From assembly GCF_050948215.1 (NCBI RefSeq), contig NW_027488876.1, positions 124,001 through 188,000 on the forward strand: DNA of 64,000 nt, given 5' to 3'. Numbering within the stretch: the stretch's first letter is position 1; the number at the start of each line of letters is the position of its first letter. Of this stretch, positions 27,299 to 36,620 are shown one piece after another. The position numbers were made by a program, and so were the translations under genes. The notes below the pieces were generated by a model that saw nothing but the letters and a program-made list of their open reading frames with translations, did not search any database and was not told where the DNA came from. The DNA comes from Halictus rubicundus (lineage: Eukaryota; Arthropoda; Insecta; Hymenoptera; Halictidae).

Positions 27299-27330
27299 AA
27301 GGCGCCACGTCGTCCGTTGCGTGGTGCCTT
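27299..27330 (+). other. 3' UTR hairpin 1 (11-bp stem)
   Basis: AAGGCGCCACG at 27299-27309 can pair with CGTGGTGCCTT at 27320-27330. The stem is 11 bp with a single G-U wobble in RNA, and the loop is 10 nt. A stem of this length and GC content should be stable. Its role is inferred by analogy: structured 3' UTRs of non-LTR elements serve as templates for recognition by the reverse transcriptase. Confidence 0.6.
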
Positions 27331-27387
27331 CGGATAGAGTAGGTACGGGAGGGGGCCGCGTCCCCCCCCTGGGTGGTATGCTAAGGC

Positions 27388-27433
27388 GGGGGCACACCGG
27401 ATTGACATGCGCGCGCAGAGCACGGGTGCCCCC
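27388..27433 (+). other. 3' UTR inverted repeat 2 (8-bp stem)
   Basis: GGGGGCAC at 27388-27395 is the exact reverse complement of GTGCCCCC at 27426-27433, with 30 nt between them. The pairing is plausible within the same folded 3' UTR. The intervening sequence contains an alternating CG run (GCGCGCGC), which could compete for pairing. Confidence 0.45.
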
Positions 27434-27464
27434 AGGAGTCTAGGGACGGACGGGGAGGAGTTAG

Positions 27465-27505
27465 TGGGTATACTCGGCGTTGCACCAACCAGCCGAGGAG
27501 TCCCA
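27465..27505 (+). other. 3' UTR hairpin 3
   Basis: CTCGGC at 27473-27478 pairs with GCCGAG at 27492-27497 around a 13-nt loop. An outer TGGG (27465-27468) can pair with CCCA (27502-27505) across an internal loop. It lies immediately upstream of the terminal hairpin. Confidence 0.45.
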
Positions 27506-27509
27506 CATA

Positions 27510-27543
27510 ACCCGGACCACCCCCCCCGGGGGGGGGTTCGGGT
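27510..27543 (+). other. 3' UTR terminal hairpin with C8/G9 core
   Basis: The arm ACCCGGACC (27510-27518) pairs with the 9 bases at 27535-27543 (last two of the G run, then TTCGGGT), with one G-U wobble. Inside this, eight C (27520-27527) face nine G (27528-27536), and A27519 is unpaired. The structure ends only 24 nt before the poly(A) tail, which is the position expected for a signal recognised during target-primed reverse transcription. Function is inferred from position and structure only. Confidence 0.6.
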
Positions 27544-27567
27544 ATCCGTAACGAGATTACCTCCTCG

Positions 27568-27596
<29 letters not shown>
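27568..27596 (+). other. Poly(A) tail of the retrotransposon (29 A)
   Basis: An uninterrupted run of 29 A follows CTCCTCG and is succeeded directly by satellite (TAGGATAGG). The last A could belong to the target site. The absence of substitutions in a slippage-prone homopolymer suggests a recent insertion. Terminal poly(A) is typical of TRAS/SART-like elements, whereas rDNA-specific R1 elements usually lack a long tail. Confidence 0.92.
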
Positions 27597-27598
<2 letters not shown>

Positions 27599-27614
27599 GG
27601 ATAGGATAGAGGAT
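27597..27614 (+). repeat. Target-site duplication, right copy (18 bp)
   Basis: TAGGATAGGATAGAGGAT is identical to 22723-22740. It is followed by AGGATATGATAGAGG (from 27615), which is what follows the same 18-mer in uninterrupted paralogous blocks at 19803-19820. Reading left flank to 22740 and then 27615 onward restores the block order seen in those copies. Confidence 0.7.
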
Positions 27615-29449
27615 AGGATATGATAGAGGATAGGATAGGATAGAGGATAGGATAGGATAGAGGATAGGATAGGATAGAGGATAGGATAGTTTAGAGGATA
27701 GGATATAATAGAGGATAGGATAGGATAGAGAATAGGATAGGATAGAGGATAGGTTAGGATAGAGGATAGTATAGGATAGAGGATAAGATAGGTTAGAGGA
27801 TAGGATAGGATAGAGGATAGGATAGTATAGAGGATAGGATATAATAGAGGATAGGATAGGATAGAGGATAGGATAGGATAGAGGATAAAATAGGATAGAT
27901 GATATTACAGGAATGAGGATAGGATATGATAGAGGATACGATATTATAGAGGATAGGATAGGATACAGGATAGGATAGGATAGAGGATAGGATAGGATAG
28001 AGGATAGGATAGTATAGAGGATAGGATAGGATAGAGGGTAGGATAGGATAGAGGATAGAATACGATAGAGGATAGGATAGGATAGTGGATAGGATATGAT
28101 AGAGGATAGGATAGGATAGAGGATAGGATAGGATGCAGGATAGGATAGGATAGAGGATAGGATAGGATCTAGGCTAAGATAGGACAGAGGATACGATAGG
28201 ATAGGATAGAGGATAGGATAGGATAGAGGATAGGATAAGATAGAGGATATGATAGGATAGACGATAGGATACGATAGAGGATAGGATAGGATCTAGGCTA
28301 GGATAGGACAGAGGATACGATAGGATAGGATAGAGGATAGGATAGGATAGAGGATAGGATATGATAGTGGATCGGATAGGATAGAGGATAGGATAGGGGA
28401 TTGGATAGGATAGAGGATAGGATAGAGGATAGGGTACGATAGAGGATACGATAGGATGGGATAGAGGATAGAATAGGATAGAGGATAGGATAGGATAGAG
28501 GATAGGATAAGATAGAGGATAGGATAGGATAGAGGATAGGATAGGGGATTGGATAGGATAGAGGATAGGATAGGACAGAGGATAGTATACGATAGAGGAT
28601 ACGATAGGATAGGATAGAGGATAGGATAGGATAGATAATAGGATAATATAGAGGATAGGATAAGATAGAGGATAGGATAGGATAGAGGATAGGATAGTAT
28701 AGAGGATAGGATATAATAGAGGATAGGATAGGAAAGAGGATAGGATAGGATAGACGATAGGATAGGATAGAGGATAGGATAGGATAGGATAGAGGATAGG
28801 ATAGGATAGAGAATAGGATAGGATAGAGGATAGAATAGTATAGCGGATAGGATATGATAGAGGATAGGATAGGATAGAGGATAGAATAGGATAGAGGATA
28901 GGATATGATAGAGGATAGGATAGGATAGAGGATAGGATAGGATAGAGGATAGGATAGGATAGAGGATAGGATAGTATAGAGGATAGGATATAATAGAGGA
29001 TAGGATAGGATAGAGAATAGGATAGGATAGAGGATAGGTTAGGATAGAGGATAGTATAGGATAGAGGATAAGATACGGTAGAGGATAGGATAGGATAGAG
29101 GATAGGATAGGATAGGATAGAGGATAGGATAGGATAGAGGATAGAATAGGATGGAGGAAAGGATAGGATAGAGGATAGAATAGGATTGAGGATAGGATAC
29201 GATTGAGGATAGGATATGATAGTGGATTGGATAGGATGGAGGATTGGTTAGGATTGAGAATATGATACGGTAGACGATAGGGGATTGGATCGGATACAGG
29301 ATAGGAGGCGGTAGAGGATAGGATAGGATAGGATAGAGAATAGGATAGGATAGAGGATAGGTTAGGATAGAGGATAGGATAGGATAGAGGATAGGATAGG
29401 ATAGAGGATAGGATGCGATACAGGATACGAAAGGATAGGATTGGGGGTA

Positions 29450-32165
29450 GGATAGGATAGAGGATGGGATAAGATAGGGGATAGAATAGGATAGAGTATA
29501 GGATATGATAGAGGATAGGATACAATAGAGGATAGGATAGGATAGAGGATAGGATAGGATAGAGGATAGGATAGTATAGAGGATAGGATATAATAGAGGA
29601 TAGGATAGGAAAGAGGATAGGATAATGATAGAGGATCGGATAGGATAGAGGATTGGATAGGATAGAGAATATGATACTGTAGACGATAGGGGATTGGATC
29701 GGATACAGGTTAGGAGACGGTAGAGGATAGGATAGGATAGGATAGAGAACAGGATAGGATAGAGGATAGGTTAGGATAGAGGATAGGATAGGATAGAGGA
29801 TAAGATAGGGTAGAGGATAGGATAGGATAGAGGATAGGATAGGATAGAGGATAGGATAGGATCGAGGATAGGATAGGATAGAGGATAGGATAGGATACAG
29901 GATAGGATAGGATAGAGGATAGGATAGGATCTAAGCTAGGATAGGATAGAGGATAGGATATGATAGAGGATAGGATATGATAGAGGATAGGATAGTATAG
30001 AGGATAGGATATAATAGAGGATAGGATAGGATAGAGAATAGGATAGGATAGGGGATAGGTTAGGATAGAGGATAGTATAGGATAGAGGATAAGATAGGGT
30101 AGAGGATAGGATAGGATAGAGGATAGAATAGGATAGAGGATAGGATAGGATAGTATAGAGGATAGGATAGGATAGAGGATAGGATAGGATAGAGGATAGA
30201 ATAGGATAGAGGATAGGATAGGATAGAGGATAGAATAGGATAGAGGATAGGATACGATAGAGGATAGGATATAATAGAGGATAGGATAGGAAAGAGGATA
30301 GGATATGATAGAGGATCGGATAGGATAGAGGATTGGATAGGATAGAGAATATGATACTGTAGACGATAGGGGATTGGATCGGATACAGGATAGGAGACGG
30401 TAGAGTATAGGATAGGATAGGGTAGAGAATAGGATAGGATAGAGGATAGGTTAGGTTAGAGGATAGGATAGGATAGAGGATAGGATAGGATAGAGGATAG
30501 GATAAGATAGAGGATATGATAGGATAGACGATAGGATACGATAGAGGATAGGATAGGATCTAGGCTAGGATAGGACAGAGGATACGACAGGATAGGATAG
30601 AGAATAGGATAGGATAGAGGATAGGATAGGATAGAGGATAGAATAGGATAGAGGATAGGATACGATAGAGGATAGGATAAGGGATTGGATAGGATAGAGG
30701 ATAGGATGGGATAGAGGATAGGATACGATAGAGGATACGATAGGATAGGATAGAGGATAGGATAGGATAGAGGATAGGATAGGATAGAGGATAGGATAGG
30801 ATAGAGGATAGGATAGGATAGAGGATGGGATAAGATAGGGGATAGAATAGGATAGAGGATAGGATATGATAGAGGATAGGATACAATAGAGGATAGGATA
30901 GGATAGAGGATAGGATAGGATAGAGGATAGGATAGTATAGAGGATAGGATATAATAGAGGATAGGATAGGAAAGAGGATAGGATAATGATAGAGGATCGG
31001 ATAGGATAGAGGATTGGATAGGATAGAGAATATGATACTGTAGACGATAGGGGATTGGATCGGATACAGGTTAGGAGACGGTAGAGGATAGGATAGGATA
31101 GGATAGAGAACAGGATAGGATAGAGGATAGGTTAGGATAGAGGATAGGATAGGATAGAGGATAAGATAGGGTAGAGGATAGGATAGGATAGAGGATAGGA
31201 TAGGATAGAGGATAGGATAGGATCGAGGATAGGATAGGATAGAGGATAGGATAGGATACAGGATAGGATAGGATAGAGGATAGGATAGGATCTAAGCTAG
31301 GATAGGATAGAGGATAGGATATAATAGAGGATAGGATATGATAGAGGATAGGATAGTATAGAGGATAGGATATAATAGAGGATAGGATAGGATAGAGAAT
31401 AGGATAGGATAGGGGATAGGTTAGGATAGAGGATAGTATAGGATAGAGGATAAGATAGGGTAGAGGATAGGATAGGATAGAGGATAGAATAGGATAGAGG
31501 ATAGGATAGGATAGTATAGAGGATAGGATAGGATAGAGGATAGGATAGGATAGAGGATAGAATAGGATAGAGGATAGGATAGGATAGAGGATAGAATAGG
31601 ATAGAGGATAGGATACGATAATGGATAGGATATAATAGAGGATAGGATAGGAAAGAGGATAGGATATGATAGAGGATCGGATAGGATAGAGGATTGGATA
31701 GGATAGAGAATATGATACTGTAGACGATAGGGGATTGGATCGGATACAGGATAGGAGACGGTAGAGTATAGGATAGGATAGGGTAGAGAATAGGATAGGA
31801 TAGAGGATAGGTTAGGTTAGAGGATAGGATAGGATAGAGGATAGGATAGGATAGAGGATAGGATAAGATAGAGGATATGATAGGATAGACGATAGGATAC
31901 GATAGAGGATAGGATAGGATCTAGGCTAGGATAGGACAGAGGATACGACAGGATAGGATAGAGAATAGGATAGGATAGAGGATAGGATAGGATAGAGGAT
32001 AGAATAGGATAGAGGATAGGATACGATAGAGGATAGGATAAGGGATTGGATAGGATAGAGGATAGGATGGGATAGAGGATAGGATACGATAGAGGATACG
32101 ATAGGATAGGATAGAGGATAGGATAGGATAGAGGATAGGATAGGATAGAGGATAGGATAGGATAG
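29450..32165. repeat. 1,361-bp tandem duplication in satellite
   Basis: Copy 1 (about 29,450-30,810) and copy 2 (about 30,811-32,165) align at an offset of 1,361 bp. Markers are the landmark module (29667/31028 and 30347/31708) and CTAGGCTAGG (30560/31921). Each copy holds two landmark modules 680 bp (40 units of 17) apart, so the 1,361-bp unit is itself a doubled 680-bp block. Divergence sets in near 30,800/32,165. Confidence 0.85.
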
Positions 32166-33015
32166 AGGATAGGATAGGATAGAGGATAGGAGAGGATAGA
32201 GGATAGGATATGATAGAGGATAGGATAGGATAGAGGATAGGATACGATAGAGGATAGGATAGGATAGAGGATAGGATAGGGGATTGGATAGGATAGAGTA
32301 TAGGATAGGACAGAGGATAGTATACGATAGAGGATAGGATAGGATAGAGGATAGGATAATGTAGAGGATAGGATAGGATATTGGATAGGATAAAATAGAG
32401 GATAAGATAGGATAGAGGATAGGATAGGATAGAGGATAGGATAGGATGGAGGATAGGATAGTATAGAGGATAGTATAGGATAGAGGAAAGGACAGGATAG
32501 AGGATAGGATAGGATAGAGGATAGGATAGGATAGAGGATAGGATATGATAGAGGATAGGATAATATAGAGGATAGGGTAAGATAGAGGGTATGATAGGAT
32601 AGACGATAGGATACGATAGAGGATAGAATAGGGGATTGAATAGGATAGAGGATATGATAGGACAGATGATGTTACAGGAATGAGGATAGGATAGGATAGA
32701 GGATAGGATAGGATATAGGATAGGATGCGATAGAGGATACGATAGGATAGGATACAGGATAGGATAGGATAGAGGATAGGATAGGATAGAGGATAGGATA
32801 TGATAGAGGATAGGATAGGATAGAGGATAGGATAGGATAGAGGATAAGATAGGTTGGAGGATAGGATAGGTTAGAGGATAGGATAGCATAGAGGATAGGA
32901 TAAGATAGAGGATATGATAGGATAGACGATAGGATGCGATAGAGGATAGGATGGGATCGAGGATAGGATAGGACAGAGGATAGGATCGGAGAGAGGATAG
33001 GATAGGGGATTGGAT

Positions 33016-36000
33016 AGGATAGAGGATAGGATAGGATAGAGGATAGGATAAGATAGAGGATAAGATGGGATAGAGGATAGGATAGGATACAGGATAGGAT
33101 AAGATAGAGGATAGGATAGTATAGAGGATAGGATAGGGGATTGGATAGGATAGAGGATAGGATAGGATAGAGGATAGGATACGATAGAGGATACGATAGG
33201 ATAGAATAGAGGATAGGATAGGATAGAGGATAGGATAGGATAGAGGATAGGTTAGGATAGAGGATAGGATAGGGTAGAGGATAGGAGAGGATAGGATAGA
33301 GGATAGGATAGGATAGAGGATAGGATCGGATAGAGGATAGGATAGGGGATTGGATAGGATAGAGGATAGGGTAGGATAGAGGATAGGATAGGATAGGATA
33401 GAGGATAGGATAGCATAGAGGATAGGATACGATAGAGGATACGATAGGATAGGATAGAGGATAGGATAGGATAGAGGATAGGATATGATAGAGGATAGGA
33501 TAGGATAGAGGATAGGATGGGATAGAGGATAGGATAGGATAGAGGATATAATAAGATAGAGGATAAGATAGGATAGAGGATTGGAGAGGATAGAGGATAG
33601 GATATGATAGAGGATAGGATAGGATAGAGGATAGGATTTGATAGATGATAGGATAGGATAGAGGATAGGATAAGATAGAGGATAGGATAGGATAGAGGAT
33701 AGGATAGGATAGAGGATAGGATAGGATAGAGGATAGGATCGGATAGAGGATAGGATAGGGGATTTGATAGGATAGAGGATAGGATAGGATAGAGGATACG
33801 ATAGGATAGAGGATAGGATAGTATAGATGATAGGATATAACAGAGGATAGGATAGCATAGAGGATAGGATACGATAGAGGATAGGATAGGATAGGATAGA
33901 GGATAGGATAGGATAGAGGATAGGATAGGATAGAGGATAGGATATGATAGAGGATAGGATAGGATAGAGGATAGGATAGGATAGAGGATAGGATATGATA
34001 GAGGATAGGATAGGATAGAGGATAGGATAGGATAGAGTATAGGATAGGGTAGAGGATAGGACAGGATAGAGGATAGGATAGGATAGAGGATAGGATCGGA
34101 TAGAGGATAGGATAGGGGTTTGGATAGGATAAGATAGAGGATATGATAGGATAGAGGATAGGATAGGATAGAGGATAGGATAGGATAGAGGATAGGATAA
34201 GATAGAGGATAGGATAGGATAGAGGATAGGATAAGATAGAGGATAGGATAGGATAGAGGATAGGATAGGGGATTGGATAGGATAGAGGATAGGATAGGGT
34301 AGAGGATAGGATAGGGTAGAGGATAGGATAGTATAGAGGATAGGATAGGAAAGAGGATAGGATAGGATAGAGGATAGGATACGATAGAGGATACGAAAGG
34401 ATAGGATAGAGGGTAGGATAGGATAGAGGATAGGATAGGGTAGAGTATAGGATAGGGGATTGGATAGGATAGAGGATAGGATAGGATAGAGGATAGGATA
34501 CGATAGAGGATACGATAGGATAGGATAGAGGATAGGATAGGGGATTGGATAGGATAGAGGATAGGATAGGATAGAGGATAGGATACGATAGAGGATACGA
34601 TAGGATAGACTAGAGGATAGGATAGGATAGAGGATAGGATAGGATAGAGGATAGGTTAGGATAGAGGATAGGATAGGGTAGAGGATAGGAGAGGATAGTA
34701 TATAGGATAGGATAGAGGATAGGATCGGATAGAGGATAGGATAGGGGTTTGGATAGGATAGAGGATAGGATAGGATAGAGGATAGGATAGGATAGAGGAT
34801 ACGATAGGATAGGATAGAGGATAGGATAGGATAGAGGATAGGATAAGATAGAGGATAAGATGGGATAGAGGATAGGATAGGATACAGGATAGGATAAGAT
34901 AGAGGATAGGATAGTATAGAGGATAGGATAGGGGATTGGATAGGATAGAGGATAGGATAGGATAGAGGATAGGATACGATAGAGGATACGATAGGATAGA
35001 ATAGAGGATAGGATAGGATAGAGGATAGGATAGGATAGAGGATAGGTTAGGATAGAGGATAGGATAGGGTAGAGGATAGGAGAGGATAGGATAGAGGATA
35101 GGATAGGATAGAGGATAGGATCGGATAGAGGATAGGATAGGGGATTGGATAGGATAGAGGATAGGGTAGGATAGAGGATAGGATAGGATAGGATAGAGGA
35201 TAGGATAGCATAGAGGATAGGATACGATAGAGGATACGATAGGATAGGATAGAGGATAGGATAGGATAGAGGATAGGATATGATAGAGGATAGGATAGGA
35301 TAGAGGATAGGATGGGATAGAGGATAGGATAGGATAGAGGATATAATAAGATAGAGGATAAGATAGGATAGAGGATTGGAGAGGATAGAGGATAGGATAT
35401 GATAGAGGATAGGATAGGATAGAGGATAGGATTTGATAGATGATAGGATAGGATAGAGGATAGGATAAGATAGAGGATAGGATAGGATAGAGGATAGGAT
35501 AGGATAGAGGATAGGATAGGATAGAGGATAGGATCGGATAGAGGATAGGATAGGGGATTTGATAGGATAGAGGATAGGATAGGATAGAGGATACGATAGG
35601 ATAGAGGATAGGATAGTATAGATGATAGGATATAACAGAGGATAGGATAGCATAGAGGATAGGATACGATAGAGGATAGGATAGGATAGGATAGAGGATA
35701 GGATAGGATAGAGGATAGGATAGGATAGAGGATAGGATATGATAGAGGATAGGATAGGATAGAGGATAGGATAGGATAGAGGATAGGATATGATAGAGGA
35801 TAGGATAGGATAGAGGATAGGATAGGATAGAGTATAGGATAGGGTAGAGGATAGGACAGGATAGAGGATAGGATAGGATAGAGGATAGGATCGGATAGAG
35901 GATAGGATAGGGGTTTGGATAGGATAAGATAGAGGATATGATAGGATAGAGGATAGGATAGGATAGAGGATAGGATAGGATAGAGGATAGGATAAGATAG

Positions 36001-36620
36001 AGGATAGGATAGGATAGAGGATAGGATAAGATAGAGGATAGGATAGGATAGAGGATAGGATAGGGGATTGGATAGGATAGAGGATAGGATAGGGTAGAGG
36101 ATAGGATAGGGTAGAGGATAGGATAGTATAGAGGATAGGATAGGAAAGAGGATAGGATAGGATAGAGGATAGGATACGATAGAGGATACGAAAGGATAGG
36201 ATAGAGGGTAGGATAGGATAGAGGATAGGATAGGGTAGAGTATAGGATAGGGGATTGGATAGGATAGAGGATAGGATAGGATAGAGGATAGGATACGATA
36301 GAGGATACGATAGGATAGGATAGAGGATAGGATAGGGGATTGGATAGGATAGAGGATAGGATAGGATAGAGGATAGGATACGATAGAGGATACGATAGGA
36401 TAGACTAGAGGATAGGATAGGATAGAGGATAGGATAGGATAGAGGATAGGTTAGGATAGAGGATAGGATAGGGTAGAGGATAGGAGAGGATAGTATATAG
36501 GATAGGATAGAGGATAGGATCGGATAGAGGATAGGATAGGGGTTTGGATAGGATAGAGGATAGGATAGGATAGAGGATAGGATAGGATAGAGGATACGAT
36601 AGGATAGGATAGAGGATAGG
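33016..36620. repeat. 1,795-bp tandem duplication in satellite
   Basis: Copy 1 (about 33,016-34,810) and copy 2 (about 34,811-36,620) align at a constant offset of 1,795 bp. Checked markers are TAAGATGGGA (33061/34856), CAGAGGATAGGATAGCAT (33841/35636) and TAGACTAGAGG (34606/36401). The constant offset over the whole length indicates very few indels and a recent event. Copy 2 diverges at about 36,630. Confidence 0.85.

Larger units (their letters stand above)
27159..27567 (+). other. 3' untranslated region of the retrotransposon
   Basis: This is a GC-rich segment of 409 bp between the ORF2 stop and the poly(A) tail. I see no coding signal; the short open frames here lack any recognisable motif. 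It contains several inverted repeats (annotated separately) crowded into the last 270 bp. In non-LTR elements, the 3' UTR is commonly the part recognised by the element's own reverse transcriptase. No AATAAA polyadenylation signal is visible immediately upstream of the tail. Confidence 0.8.
22741..27596 (+). mobile_element. R1-clade non-LTR retrotransposon, 5'-truncated
   Basis: A GC-rich island of 4,856 bp sits inside the AT/G satellite. In order, it contains the remainder of a gag-like ORF1 with three zinc knuckles, an overlapping ORF2 with AP-type endonuclease, YADD reverse transcriptase and CCHC finger, a structured 3' UTR, and a 29-A tail. There are no terminal repeats. The domain order and motifs (QANLNHSRAA, GDFNAHAVSWGS, YADDT, CHHC...H...C) are those of the R1 clade. 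The poly(A) tail and the TTAGG-like target resemble telomere-specific TRAS/SART elements more than rDNA-specific R1. The 5' end begins inside ORF1 without a start codon or 5' UTR, which is typical of incomplete target-primed reverse transcription. It is inserted with its sense strand on the purine-rich satellite strand. The exact family cannot be named without a database comparison. Confidence 0.93.

Noticed and set aside
23029..27397. Other minus-strand and alternate-frame ORFs inside the retroelement
   Set aside because: High GC leaves many frames open; none shows a recognisable motif, while the plus-strand ORF1 and ORF2 carry complete domain signatures.
22741..27596. rDNA-specific R1 element at its usual 28S target
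   Set aside because: The flanks are satellite on both sides, there is no 28S sequence, and the element has a long poly(A) tail.
27407..27604. Small plus-strand frame ending in a lysine run
   Set aside because: The lysines come from translating the poly(A) tail, and the rest is 3' UTR hairpin sequence.
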